A DNA stretch of 18,890 nucleotides from the NCBI GenBank assembly GCA_963933095.1, contig CAWVSV010000048.1:1-18890 (forward strand). Reading direction: 5' to 3'. The translations under genes were made by a program, and so were the position numbers. Positions 6,121 through 13,995 of this stretch are shown one piece after another (position 1 is the first letter of the stretch; every line of letters begins with the position of its first letter). Below the pieces are notes generated by a model. The model searched no databases, was not told the origin of the DNA, and was given only the letters and a program-made list of their open reading frames with translations. This DNA is from UBA1124 sp963933095 (GTDB taxonomy: Bacteria > Pseudomonadota > Gammaproteobacteria > Pseudomonadales > Cellvibrionaceae).

Positions 6121-6401
6121 AAGCTACACGCCTAATAGAGTTCCTCCAGATTACTTAGCTTTACCGCGAGAAGCCATAACTTGATCATTTTTACCTCTAA
6201 AAAAGATTAAGCCGAGTGGTTACCAGCGCTGAACAAGCCTTAATTGTCATGACAGTACCTGGCATCAAAAATGCGATATCTTGGGATGAGGTTTGAAGCC
6301 AATATTAGATTAAAAAAAGTTTATAAGCCTTGCATTTTTTAAGCCCAAAGAAGATACAGCCCATAAAATATGTGAGCACTCACAAACATCTTTTATTCAG
6401 G
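6121..6401. other. Intergenic stretch upstream of the nrd promoter
   Basis: No convincing gene, RNA or terminator is visible in these 281 bases. The left part carries GGAGGAA on the minus strand about 20 bases before the DUF1289 start, a distance too large for that gene. The right part is AT-rich, with runs such as ATTAAAAAAAG, as is common upstream of strong promoters. Confidence 0.5.
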
Positions 6402-6410
6402 ATATCCACA
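6402..6410 (+). promoter_or_regulatory. DnaA-box-like site upstream of nrdA
   Basis: ATATCCACA matches the DnaA consensus TTATNCACA at every defined position but the first. It lies nine bases before the first NrdR box. In E. coli the nrdAB promoter is known to be controlled by DnaA, so this position makes sense; binding itself is not shown. Confidence 0.45.
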
Positions 6411-6418
6411 GGCTTTAC

Positions 6419-6466
6419 ACAACATATAGTGTTGCGAAGGCGTCGAGCACACCATATAGTGTGTTG
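6419..6466 (+). promoter_or_regulatory. Tandem NrdR boxes overlapping the nrdAB promoter
   Basis: Two 16-base imperfect palindromes, ACAACATATAGTGTTG (6419-6434) and ACACCATATAGTGTGT (6449-6464), match the NrdR consensus ACACTATATATAGTGT. They are 30 bases apart start to start, about three helical turns, as known for NrdR sites. A sigma-70 promoter fits inside: TTGCGA (6432-6437), a 17-base spacer, TATAGT (6455-6460). NrdR, the ATP/dATP-sensing repressor, would cover both elements. The leader to the nrdA ATG would be about 135 bases. Confidence 0.85.
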
Positions 6467-6601
6467 TATCAGGTTTGGGCCTATTTCTAATAAGTATCGG
6501 CACACACCTACCGATTCACAAAGGATGTGTATTCAGGACGCGAGGACCGCTATCGTCCTCCTTTAATAAACACCCTGCTTCTAAAATATTTAAGGTTGGC
6601 A

Positions 6602-8875
6602 ATGAACAACAGTAATATAAAAATTACGAAGCGCGATGGCCGTTGTGAAGCCATTGACCTAGATAAAATACACAAGGTAATCACCTGGGCTGCCGCCGGA
6701 CTCGATCAAGTATCTGTGTCTGAAGTGGCACTGAAGGCACACCTACACTTTACTGACGGTATCACCACCAGCGATATCCATGAGACAGTAATTAAGTCGG
6801 CCGCCGACTTAATTACTGAGTGGACACCGGACTATCAATATTTAGCCGCGCGGTTAAATATTTTTCACCTGCGTAAAAAAGCCTACGGCCGTTACACGCC
6901 GCCCAAGCTGGCCGATCACGTCGCCAGCATGGTTGCGACCAAGCGCTACGATGCTTCACTGACCAGCGATTTTAACGCCAAAGAATTTGATCAGATGGAT
7001 ACCTTCATCGATCATAGCCGCGATTTGGACTTCAGCTACGCCGCCGTAAAGCAGCTCGAAGGTAAGTACCTGGTTCAAAATCGCGTCAACGGTGAGATTT
7101 ATGAGAGCCCACAGTTTCTCTATGTATTGATCGGCGCCTGCCTGTTTGCTTCTTACCCGCAAGACACGCGCATGGATTACATAAAACGCTTCTACGATGC
7201 CGTATCCACTTTTAAGATATCTCTGCCAACGCCTATTATGGCTGGTGTCCGCACGCCTACCCGCCAATTCAGCTCCTGTGTATTAATTGAGTGCGGCGAC
7301 TCGCTTGACTCTATTAGTGCGACCTCTTCGGCGATTGTGCGCTATGTAAGCCATCGCGCCGGTATTGGCGTTAACGCGGGTAGAATTCGCGGTTTAGGTT
7401 CAGAAATACGCGGTGGCGAAGCCTTTCATACTGGCTGCATCCCATTTTATAAACACTTTCAAACCGCGGTTAAAAGCTGCTCCCAAGGCGGTGTACGCGG
7501 CGGCGCAGCAACCTTGTTCTACCCCATATGGCATATCGAAGCAGAGTCGTTACTGGTACTTAAGAACAACCGCGGCGTAGAAGAGAATCGTGTTCGCCAC
7601 CTAGATTACGGTGTGCAGTTCAACAAGTTGATGTACGAACGCTTAATCAAAGGCCGCAACATCAGCCTCTTTAGCCCATCGGATGTCCCCGGCCTTTACG
7701 ATGCTTTTTTTGCTGATCAGGTAGAATTTGAGCGTCTTTACAATATCTACGAGAACGACCCTGCGATTCGCAAGAAAACGCTTAAAGCCGTTGAGCTGTT
7801 CTCGATGTTTATGCAGGAGCGCGCCTCTACCGGCCGTATCTATTTACAAAATGTCGACCACTGCAACACTCATAGCCCATTTGACCCAGCCAAGGCCCCT
7901 ATTCGCCAGTCTAATTTGTGTCTCGAAATTGCCTTGCCCACCAAAGAACTAACCGACATCAACGATACCGAAGGCGAGATTGCCCTGTGTACACTAGCGG
8001 CCTTTAACCTGGGCAAACTCAATGATTTGAGTGAGCTAGAAGAGCTAGCTGACTTGTTGGTGCGCGCGCTCGACAGCCTGTTGGACTACCAAGAATACCC
8101 AGTTCCTGCAGCCGAGAAAGGCTCCATGGACCGTCGAACTTTGGGTGTAGGCGTTATTAACTACGCTTACTATCTGGCTAAAAACGGTGTTAAGTATTCC
8201 AATGGTTCGGCCAAGGGTCTGACCCACCGAACATTTGAAGCGATTCAATTTTACCTGCTGAAGGCTTCGAATAAGCTGGCTAAAGAGTATGGTACCTGCC
8301 GCAAATTTAGCGACACTCGCTACGCAGCAGGCGAATTGCCTATCGATAATTACAAGAGAGATCTCGATGCCATTTGCAATGAGCCACTGCACTTAGATTG
8401 GGAAGGGCTGCGCCAAGAGATTAAAACTAGCGGCCTACGCAACTCCACTCTAACCGCACTAATGCCATCAGAAACGTCCTCGCAAATATCTAATGCCACC
8501 AACGGCATAGAGCCACCGCGTGGCTATGTGTCAGTAAAAGCCTCAAAAGATGGCATCCTCAAGCAAGTGGTACCGGACTTATTCGAACTGCGTGACAAGT
8601 ACGAATTGCTGTGGGACATTCCTAACAACCAAGGTTACTTGGAACTTGTGGGTATTATGCAGAAGTTCGTCGATCAGGCGATCTCAGCCAATACTAACTA
8701 CGATCCGTCCAAATTCCCGGACAATAAAGTGCCTATGCAGATATTACTCAAAGATCTGCTGAGCAGTTATAAATTGGGTTTAAAGACTCTTTATTATCAC
8801 AACACCCGAGACGGGGCCAGTGATAGCCAGACAGACCTGGACGAGGGCTGTGAAGGAGGCGCCTGCAAACTCTAA
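6602..8875 (+). CDS. nrdA: Ribonucleoside-diphosphate reductase class Ia, alpha subunit
   Basis: The large subunit of aerobic ribonucleotide reductase converts NDPs to dNDPs in the cytoplasm with NrdB. The start is the ATG at 6602, with AAGG seven bases upstream; the upstream GTG at 6527 would add 25 poorly conserved residues. The 757-residue product compares with 761 in E. coli. An N-terminal ATP-cone (about 7-95, ITKRDGRCEAIDLDKIHKV) gives dATP inhibition. Active-site residues are in place: C226 in SSCVLIECGD, N438, C440 and E442 in SNLCLEIALP, and C463 in ALCTLAAFNL. The radical-transfer tyrosine pair is in LKTLYYHNTRDG, and the mobile C-terminal thiols are C750 and C755 in GCEGGACKL. Numbering is within one residue of E. 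coli until near the end. It heads the nrdA-nrdB-ferredoxin operon under NrdR control. Confidence 0.98.
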   Translation: MNNSNIKITKRDGRCEAIDLDKIHKVITWAAAGLDQVSVSEVALKAHLHFTDGITTSDIHETVIKSAADLITEWTPDYQYLAARLNIFHLRKKAYGRYTPPKLADHVASMVATKRYDASLTSDFNAKEFDQMDTFIDHSRDLDFSYAAVKQLEGKYLVQNRVNGEIYESPQFLYVLIGACLFASYPQDTRMDYIKRFYDAVSTFKISLPTPIMAGVRTPTRQFSSCVLIECGDSLDSISATSSAIVRYVSHRAGIGVNAGRIRGLGSEIRGGEAFHTGCIPFYKHFQTAVKSCSQGGVRGGAATLFYPIWHIEAESLLVLKNNRGVEENRVRHLDYGVQFNKLMYERLIKGRNISLFSPSDVPGLYDAFFADQVEFERLYNIYENDPAIRKKTLKAVELFSMFMQERASTGRIYLQNVDHCNTHSPFDPAKAPIRQSNLCLEIALPTKELTDINDTEGEIALCTLAAFNLGKLNDLSELEELADLLVRALDSLLDYQEYPVPAAEKGSMDRRTLGVGVINYAYYLAKNGVKYSNGSAKGLTHRTFEAIQFYLLKASNKLAKEYGTCRKFSDTRYAAGELPIDNYKRDLDAICNEPLHLDWEGLRQEIKTSGLRNSTLTALMPSETSSQISNATNGIEPPRGYVSVKASKDGILKQVVPDLFELRDKYELLWDIPNNQGYLELVGIMQKFVDQAISANTNYDPSKFPDNKVPMQILLKDLLSSYKLGLKTLYYHNTRDGASDSQTDLDEGCEGGACKL

Positions 8876-8957
8876 CAAACACTCCGAGTCGCGTCGCTGC
8901 TGTATTTATTCTGCACATTCATCGACACATTAATTTAGCTTTTTGAAGTAACCGCAT

Positions 8958-10091
8958 ATGACCTATCAAACATTTAATAAAAAACATTTTGATGTTTTAA
9001 AAGAGCCAATGTTTTTTGGTGAGAACGTCAATGTATCGCGTTACGACCAGCAAAAATATCCTATTTTTGAGCAGCTGATTGAAAAGCAGCTGTCATTTTT
9101 CTGGCGACCAGAAGAAGTCGATTTATCTAGTGACCGCGGTGATTTCGCCGAGTTGCCTGAGCATGAAAAACATATTTTCATCAGTAATCTGAAGTATCAG
9201 ACCCTACTCGATTCTGTTCAGGGCCGCTCACCTAACGTCGCCCTGCTACCGATTGTATCTCTACCAGAGCTTGAAACATGGATCGAAACTTGGTCCTTTA
9301 GTGAAACTATTCACTCACGCTCTTATACCCACATTATTCGTAACATTATTCCGAATCCAGCGGAAGTGTTCGATGACATTATGAACAATAAGCAGATTAC
9401 TGAGCGCGCCGAGAGCGTGTCCGAGTATTACGATGCGCTTATTGAAGGGGTTAATGTCTATAACAGTTTCGGTGTTGGTACCCACACCATCAACGGCGAA
9501 ACTGTTGAAGTTAACATGCATGACCTAAAGAAAAAGCTCTACTTAACTGTCGCCTCGGTCAATATTCTTGAAGCCATTCGCTTTTATGTCAGCTTCGCCT
9601 GCTCTTTCGCCTTTGCCGAGCGCACTAAGATGGAAGGTAATGCCAAGGTCATTAAGTTGATTGCCCGCGATGAAGCTCTGCACCTGACCGGCACTCAGCA
9701 CATGATGCAATTGTTCGCGCAGGGTAAAGACGACCCAGAAATGGCCGTGATTGCTGCCGAGTGTAAGCAAGAGGTCATCGAGATGTTCGCTGATGCGGCG
9801 CAGCAAGAAAAAGACTGGGCCGACTACTTGTTTAAAGACGGCTCGATGATTGGTCTGAACAAAGAGATTTTATCGCAGTATGTGGAATATATTACCAACC
9901 AGCGCCTAATTGCTGTTGGCTTCGACACCATATTCCCCAATGCAAAATCCAATCCACTGCCGTGGATGAACGCCTGGCTGGTAAGCGATAACGTCCAAGT
10001 TGCACCACAAGAATCGGAAATTAGCTCCTATCTAGTCGGCGCTATCGACTCGGAAGTCGACACTGACGACTTTGGCGATTTCTCACTTTAA
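8958..10091 (+). CDS. nrdB: Ribonucleoside-diphosphate reductase class Ia, beta subunit
   Basis: The 377-residue radical-generating subunit carries a di-iron centre and tyrosyl radical and delivers the radical to NrdA. The iron ligands are all visible, offset by one from E. coli: D85 (LLDSVQGRSPNV), E116 and H119 (SETIHSRS), E205 (VNILEAIRFY), E239 and H242 (ARDEALHLTG). The radical tyrosine is Y123 in SRSYTHII. The C-terminal tail YLVGAIDSEVDTDDFGDFSL is the segment that docks into NrdA, where E. coli ends in NFQL. The ATG at 8958 has GAAG about ten bases upstream. It lies 82 bases after nrdA with no terminator between, and two bases before the ferredoxin gene, so translation is likely coupled downstream. 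It is an intact, ordinary NrdB. Confidence 0.98.
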   Translation: MTYQTFNKKHFDVLKEPMFFGENVNVSRYDQQKYPIFEQLIEKQLSFFWRPEEVDLSSDRGDFAELPEHEKHIFISNLKYQTLLDSVQGRSPNVALLPIVSLPELETWIETWSFSETIHSRSYTHIIRNIIPNPAEVFDDIMNNKQITERAESVSEYYDALIEGVNVYNSFGVGTHTINGETVEVNMHDLKKKLYLTVASVNILEAIRFYVSFACSFAFAERTKMEGNAKVIKLIARDEALHLTGTQHMMQLFAQGKDDPEMAVIAAECKQEVIEMFADAAQQEKDWADYLFKDGSMIGLNKEILSQYVEYITNQRLIAVGFDTIFPNAKSNPLPWMNAWLVSDNVQVAPQESEISSYLVGAIDSEVDTDDFGDFSL

Positions 10092-10093
10092 CT

Positions 10094-10570
10094 ATGTCCA
10101 ATAGTCCAGTGACGCCATCGGGAGAAGCTAATGATTTCTTCCTCGATGGTTTGGCCGGCACACAAAATCCAGACTTTCAACTGGAACCCGATGCTGCACA
10201 AACCGCATTGCCAAAAACTCAGACTGAACTACAACTGCCGCTAGTAAATCCTGAACAACCAGAGCCTGCGCCTCAGTTCGAATTTGATGGCATGGCCAAG
10301 CCAGTATTTACTATCCACATCGCAACCGATACCTTAAAGCCGCAACAGGTTCACTTTCGCAGTGCCAAAAACTTACTCGAGTCACTGGAAGCACAAAACA
10401 TACAAGTCCCCTACCAGTGCCGTGAAGGCTATTGCGGCGCCTGCCGCTGTAAAAAAATCTCAGGCCAGGTCACCTATATCAAAGAACCTATGGCCTGGAT
10501 CAATGATGATGAGATCCTCCCCTGTGTCAGCATTCCCACCAGTGATTTAACACTTAAGTTTAGAGGCTAA
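10094..10570 (+). CDS. yfaE: YfaE-type 2Fe-2S ferredoxin with long N-terminal extension
   Basis: The C-terminal 90 residues form a plant-type 2Fe-2S ferredoxin domain. The cluster cysteines are C109, C114, C117 and C144 in CREGYCGACRCKK and LPCVSIP. YfaE in E. coli (84 residues, same place after nrdB) reduces the NrdB di-iron centre so that the tyrosyl radical can be formed or repaired; the same job is inferred here. Unusually, about 66 residues precede the domain, rich in D, E, P and Q, with NPDFQL and DFFLDGL motifs. The ATG at 10094 starts two bases after the nrdB stop and needs coupling because no ribosome-binding site is seen. A shorter start at the ATG of codon 67 (10292) would give a standard 92-residue YfaE but also lacks a site. 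The open frame across the extension favours the long form. Confidence 0.88.
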   Translation: MSNSPVTPSGEANDFFLDGLAGTQNPDFQLEPDAAQTALPKTQTELQLPLVNPEQPEPAPQFEFDGMAKPVFTIHIATDTLKPQQVHFRSAKNLLESLEAQNIQVPYQCREGYCGACRCKKISGQVTYIKEPMAWINDDEILPCVSIPTSDLTLKFRG

Positions 10571-10599
10571 CTCTAAATCCTAAGCTCTGAATATGTTGT

Positions 10600-11631
10600 T
10601 CACAACCAATCTGCCACTACAAAACCGACCGACAAACGGTTGCTGCGATGATTGTAATCCAGCAGCGTTTCACCGTAGCCATTGAAATATTTCACATAAC
10701 CTTTCATCTTCTCATTAATTGGAAAACTCCAACTCAAATCAGCAGCGCCGTAATTATCGGACTCTAAATTATTGCGCAGCAGTAACGAAAAGGTATGTTC
10801 TCCCAGCTTATAGGCACTCAGTAATTCAAATTTACCCATATATTTTTCGATACCAGGGTTGTCATCACCACTAGGGTCGCGCGGATCTGTTTTCTCGTCT
10901 TCATCAATTCGGTACCAAGGCTTGAAAGAGAAAGAAAAATCATCCACTTGAAAAATAAAGTCGGCATAAACCCGATTCCAGCTGCGCGACAGTAACTGCG
11001 AGCGACCATTCGATTGATGTACAAAACCTAGCCGTAACGCCTTAGCGCTGAAGCCCCGCCACTGAAACTCCAGTGGTCGGGATAACCAAGCCTCTGGCTC
11101 GTGATTGGTATCGCGAAAAGGGGATGAAGCCTCATTATTGTATGCCTGCCAGAAAGACCGACCGGTATAAGCTCCATAGATATCCCACTCAGTAGCAAAG
11201 ACATTACTCACCATGGGGACTTTCAAACTCACCTGAAACTGAATTTCGTTGTTATCAAGTGAAAGACGTTCGTCTCCAGTTTCTCGAGCTAAAATATCAT
11301 TGGGATTCTGATTGTAAGATATCGGCAGTATATAATTGGGTTTGTGCGGCGTCAGTACAAAATCGGCCAGCATAGTCTCTGACTCATCTTTTATGCGCAC
11401 CTCCAGTGGCGAGGCCACCACAACTTGCTCAAGCGCTCGACTCTCGGCTGTGCACTGGTCTTTAATCGTATCAGCGCGCATATCAGTGGACGTTTCAACT
11501 AAGCGTAACACGCAGGTTTGATAGCGCGACTGATAGGCCGAATCGACCACAGTAACCTGTTCCAATTCAGCGGCTACTGAAAACCCAGGTAACAATAGGC
11601 ATAGCCCCAGCAAGTATCTATTTAAAACCAT
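10600..11631 (-). CDS. pldA: Outer membrane phospholipase A (OMPLA, PldA)
   Basis: A 343-residue beta-barrel enzyme of the outer membrane that hydrolyses phospholipids which reach the outer leaflet. The start is the ATG ending at 11631, with GGGTGA five to six bases upstream; a GTG nine bases earlier lies inside that site. The signal peptide is NRYLLGLCLLLPGFSVAAE. The catalytic triad is in the family motif: H205 and S207 in GFVHQSNGRS and N219 in SRSWNRVY. The barrel region (about 125-343) shows alternating aromatic/polar strands and ends in a hydrophobic, aromatic-containing strand (LSVGFVVADWL). An extra region of about 100 residues before the barrel, with cysteines C40 and C60, is longer than in E. 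coli PldA. It ends convergently 29 bases from the ferredoxin gene with no visible terminator. Confidence 0.93.
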   Translation of the reverse strand: MVLNRYLLGLCLLLPGFSVAAELEQVTVVDSAYQSRYQTCVLRLVETSTDMRADTIKDQCTAESRALEQVVVASPLEVRIKDESETMLADFVLTPHKPNYILPISYNQNPNDILARETGDERLSLDNNEIQFQVSLKVPMVSNVFATEWDIYGAYTGRSFWQAYNNEASSPFRDTNHEPEAWLSRPLEFQWRGFSAKALRLGFVHQSNGRSQLLSRSWNRVYADFIFQVDDFSFSFKPWYRIDEDEKTDPRDPSGDDNPGIEKYMGKFELLSAYKLGEHTFSLLLRNNLESDNYGAADLSWSFPINEKMKGYVKYFNGYGETLLDYNHRSNRLSVGFVVADWL

Positions 11632-11668
11632 AATTTTCACCCAATGACCATTTGGCGCTATTATGGCA

Positions 11669-11696
11669 TGGAACTAAAAGATAACTTTTGTATACT
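11669..11696 (+). promoter_or_regulatory. Possible sigma-70 promoter for the DUF4136 gene
   Basis: TATACT (11691-11696) is a good -10 box. The -35 (TGGAAC, 11669-11674) is poor. Transcription would begin near 11703, about 27 bases before the chosen ATG. This argues against the TTG start at 11688. Confidence 0.35.
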
Positions 11697-11729
11697 AAGT
11701 GTCAATTACCTCTTCATATGGATATTTTT

Positions 11730-12320
11730 ATGAGCAATCTCTTTTCCTTAACCGCAAAAATCGGCTTAGTGATCTCGGCTCTCGCTTTTATCGGCTGTAC
11801 CTCTGCACCTAAAGTCGATGCCGACTACAACGAGAGCTATAATTTTTCCAGTATCAAAAATTATTACATGATTCCCGATAAAGAGGCGGACTATCTCGGC
11901 CAGCCAGGCTCCAGCCTAACCGATCAGCGTATTGAAAATGCCATCAGTTTTGAGATGGACAAGCGCAATCTCGCTCCGGTTGCTCGCGAGCAAGCCGACA
12001 TTCTGATCTCTTTTCACATCACCTCGAAAGACAAGACCCGCGTACGTAACTACAACATGGGTTATAGCTATGGAAGCTATGGAGGTTATCGCCGTAGCAG
12101 CATGAGCATGGGCTATGGCAGCAGCTACGGCAACGACATCAGCGTGCAACAGTACGTCGAAGGTCAACTACTGATCGATTTGGTCGACCCAAAGACCAAC
12201 AATGTTGTATGGCGCGGCACTGCCAGCAAAAAAATTGATAAAAACTGGACCAATGATGAGCGTATTGACATCATCAATAGCCACGTCTCGGCAACTATGG
12301 CGCTAATACCGGGCCTGTAA
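11730..12320 (+). CDS. DUF4136 domain lipoprotein
   Basis: A 196-residue lipoprotein. The ATG at 11730 has GGA about seven bases upstream and gives a compact lipoprotein signal (LTAKIGLVISALAFIGC-TS) with the acylated cysteine near residue 23. An in-frame ATG at 11718 is possible. The mature part carries DUF4136 features: the early YNFSSIKNYYMIP strand, the segment ADILISFHITSKDK, and the later QLLIDLVDPKTNNVVWRGTASKKI, in which the VWRG motif is characteristic. A Gly/Tyr/Ser-rich insertion (about 107-135, GYSYGSYGGYRR) breaks the domain. The family sits in the cell envelope and its function is unknown. It is divergent from pldA, with about 100 bases between the starts, and a strong terminator follows. 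Base use looks like its neighbours. Confidence 0.88.
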   Translation: MSNLFSLTAKIGLVISALAFIGCTSAPKVDADYNESYNFSSIKNYYMIPDKEADYLGQPGSSLTDQRIENAISFEMDKRNLAPVAREQADILISFHITSKDKTRVRNYNMGYSYGSYGGYRRSSMSMGYGSSYGNDISVQQYVEGQLLIDLVDPKTNNVVWRGTASKKIDKNWTNDERIDIINSHVSATMALIPGL

Positions 12321-12346
12321 TGCTAGTGGCTAAAAAAAATAATAAA

Positions 12347-12380
12347 GCCCCGCAGGACATATAACCTTGCGGGTTTTTTT
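12347..12380 (+). terminator. Rho-independent terminator after the DUF4136 gene
   Basis: CCCGCAGG (12349-12356) pairs with CCTTGCGGG (12365-12373), with one bulged T. The loop is eight bases, and seven T follow. It starts 26 bases after the stop codon. Confidence 0.85.
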
Positions 12381-12858
12381 GTAGTGGTGTATTTATACGT
12401 TAAAGCGATGAGTTGAAAGCAAACTGAGGTATCGCACCTAATTTTTCTTTTTTACCAACTGTCGAAACTTACAGCTTACTTTGGTCCACCACAGCTTTCG
12501 CTTACCATCATCATGCGCACCAGTCCCTCGACAGCGTTCATTACTTTTCGCATTAATCAGCGCGCCCACTGCATCCGGCAGTTTAACTACCGCTTAAGCT
12601 AGGCTTTTTAGCAAAAAAAGTATTCAGATTGATATAGAAACCTGCAAACCAGCTTATTTTTCCGGCCTGTCCAGATCGCTATGGTCATTCATTATTTAAT
12701 AAAATAACCGGTTCGCCTTATATGCGATCCGAACACACAAGTGTTGAATGTTCACAATTAGCCACTTAGATAGCGCTAGGTAAGGTTTTTAACGGTTATT
12801 GGAATGCGCTGTTACATTACTTATAGTTTTATGGAATGCGTAATAAGAATAGGCAATA
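12381..12858. other. Gene-poor stretch between the DUF4136 and iron-uptake genes
   Basis: No convincing gene is seen. On the minus strand a short frame (12438-12593) reads like a protein tail, and another short frame upstream of it encodes MNDHSDLDRPEK then a stop. Together they could be a decayed gene. The motif GGAATGCG occurs twice near 12801 and 12834. Otherwise the stretch is plain AT-rich sequence. Confidence 0.4.
12438..12569 (-). pseudogene. Short orphan reading frame, possible gene remnant
   Basis: From a GTG at 12569 the frame gives 43 residues; it is open to 12593, where a stop lies. The peptide includes SNERCRGTGAHDDGKRKLWW and TKVSCKFRQLVKKK. It has two cysteines, a tryptophan pair and a basic C-terminus, a composition more protein-like than random. 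No ATG, no ribosome-binding site and no family are recognised. It may be the tail of a decayed gene, or chance. Confidence 0.2.
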
Positions 12859-12896
12859 ATACCCTGTGATGTATACGCGTCTCGGGGTATTTTTTT
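12859..12896 (+). terminator. Weak terminator-like hairpin before the Fur-type promoter
   Basis: ATACCC (12859-12864) pairs with GGGTAT (12885-12890), enclosing a 20-base loop, and seven T follow (12890-12896). The loop is long. It may insulate the iron operon from upstream transcription. Confidence 0.35.
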
Positions 12897-12925
12897 GATG
12901 CGAATTATTCTCAAACAGTTATAAT
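12895..12925 (+). promoter_or_regulatory. Fur box and promoter of the iron-uptake operon
   Basis: TGCGAATTATTCTCA (12899-12913), read on the other strand as TGAGAATAATTCGCA, matches the 15-base Fur consensus TGATAATNATTATCA at 11 of 14 defined positions. It lies between a -35-like TTGATG (12895-12900) and a perfect -10 TATAAT (12920-12925) with a 19-base spacer. Iron-loaded Fur would therefore block the promoter. Transcription would start near 12932, about 30 bases before the first gene. Confidence 0.78.
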
Positions 12926-12960
12926 TGTCACTCACTTTCTTACAAGATGACACCTGAATT

Positions 12961-13977
12961 ATGTTGAAGCCAACCACATTAATTTTCGCACTTATGTTCA
13001 GTTTAAGCAGCGTTATTACATCGGCCAGTGAGGTTAATATATATTCGGCTCGTAAAGAAATGTTGATCAAGCCCCTATTAGATCAATTTACCCAAGCCAC
13101 CGACATTAAAGTAAATTTGGTCACCGGCAAGGCTGATGCATTGCTAGCGCGCTTGCTCAATGAGGGTAAATTAACGCCCGCTGATGTATTCTTAACCACG
13201 GATGCAGGACGTTTATACCGTGCTAAACAAGCTGGAATGTTACAATCGATTGACTCTAGCTATTTAAAACAGCATATACCGGCTTATTTGCGCGATATTG
13301 ATAGTCAGTGGTTTGGTTTATCAACACGCGCCAGGCCCATTATGTACAGTACTGAACGAGTCAAGCCAGAATCACTATCAACTTACGAAGCGTTAGCCCA
13401 ACCTGAATTTAAGGGTAAAGTCTGCATTCGTTCCTCATCTAATATATACAATCAATCTTTAGTTGCCTCTATGTTAGCAGCAGATGAGCCCGCTAAAACA
13501 AGTCAATTTTTACAAGACTTCGTAAAAAACTTTGCTCAGCCTCCTAAAGGTGGTGATCGCGATCAGATTAAGGCTATTGCTAATGGCATTTGTGATGTCG
13601 CTATAGCAAATACCTATTATTTGGCCGGCATGATTAATGGCAATAATAAAGATCAGCAAGAAGCTGCCGCTAAAGTCAGTGTATTTTGGCCTAACCAAGC
13701 CGGACGAGGAACGCATGTGAACATCTCAGGTGCCGGCATTATAAAGTCATCTAAAAATAGAGAAGCTGCAGTTAAGCTATTAGAGTTTTTAGCATCCGCA
13801 GAAGCGCAATCTTGGTATGCACAAACTAACAATGAATACCCAGTGAGGCAAGGCGTGGCGTATAGCCCGTTATTAGAGTCTTGGGGAACCTTTAAAGCTG
13901 ATCAAATTAACTTGTCGCGTCTGGGTGAACTAAATGCCCAAGCCGTAAAATTAATGGATAAGGCAGGTTGGCGTTAA
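12961..13977 (+). CDS. fbpA: Periplasmic ferric iron-binding protein (FbpA/FutA type)
   Basis: A 338-residue solute-binding protein that captures Fe3+ in the periplasm and passes it to the permease. The signal peptide is TLIFALMFSLSSVITSAS, and the mature protein opens with VNIYSARKEML, typical of this family. The paired tyrosines Y219-Y220 in IANTYYLAGM are the expected iron ligands. Other family segments are LVTGKADALLARLLNEG, DVFLTTDAGRLYRA, and GAGIIKSSKN with LEFLASAEAQ near the end. C155 and C211 could form a disulfide. It is first in a three-gene operon behind a Fur box, which supports iron rather than another substrate. The gene is noticeably AT-rich. The start ATG has only a weak ribosome-binding site. 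Confidence 0.93.
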   Translation: MLKPTTLIFALMFSLSSVITSASEVNIYSARKEMLIKPLLDQFTQATDIKVNLVTGKADALLARLLNEGKLTPADVFLTTDAGRLYRAKQAGMLQSIDSSYLKQHIPAYLRDIDSQWFGLSTRARPIMYSTERVKPESLSTYEALAQPEFKGKVCIRSSSNIYNQSLVASMLAADEPAKTSQFLQDFVKNFAQPPKGGDRDQIKAIANGICDVAIANTYYLAGMINGNNKDQQEAAAKVSVFWPNQAGRGTHVNISGAGIIKSSKNREAAVKLLEFLASAEAQSWYAQTNNEYPVRQGVAYSPLLESWGTFKADQINLSRLGELNAQAVKLMDKAGWR

Positions 13978-13995
13978 TTTAAGTACCCGATTCTG

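Noticed and set aside
6527..6601. Longer nrdA N-terminus from the GTG at 6527
   Set aside because: The ATG at 6602 has a ribosome-binding site and gives residue numbering that matches E. coli NrdA within one; the extra 25 residues look like leader sequence.
11688..11729. Longer DUF4136 protein from the TTG at 11688
   Set aside because: It would begin inside or before the likely -10 box and would place 14 residues in front of a good lipoprotein signal.
12789..13070. 93-codon minus-strand frame over the fbpA promoter and start
   Set aside because: It overlaps the Fur-box promoter and the fbpA signal-peptide region, has no family features and is read opposite a strong gene.
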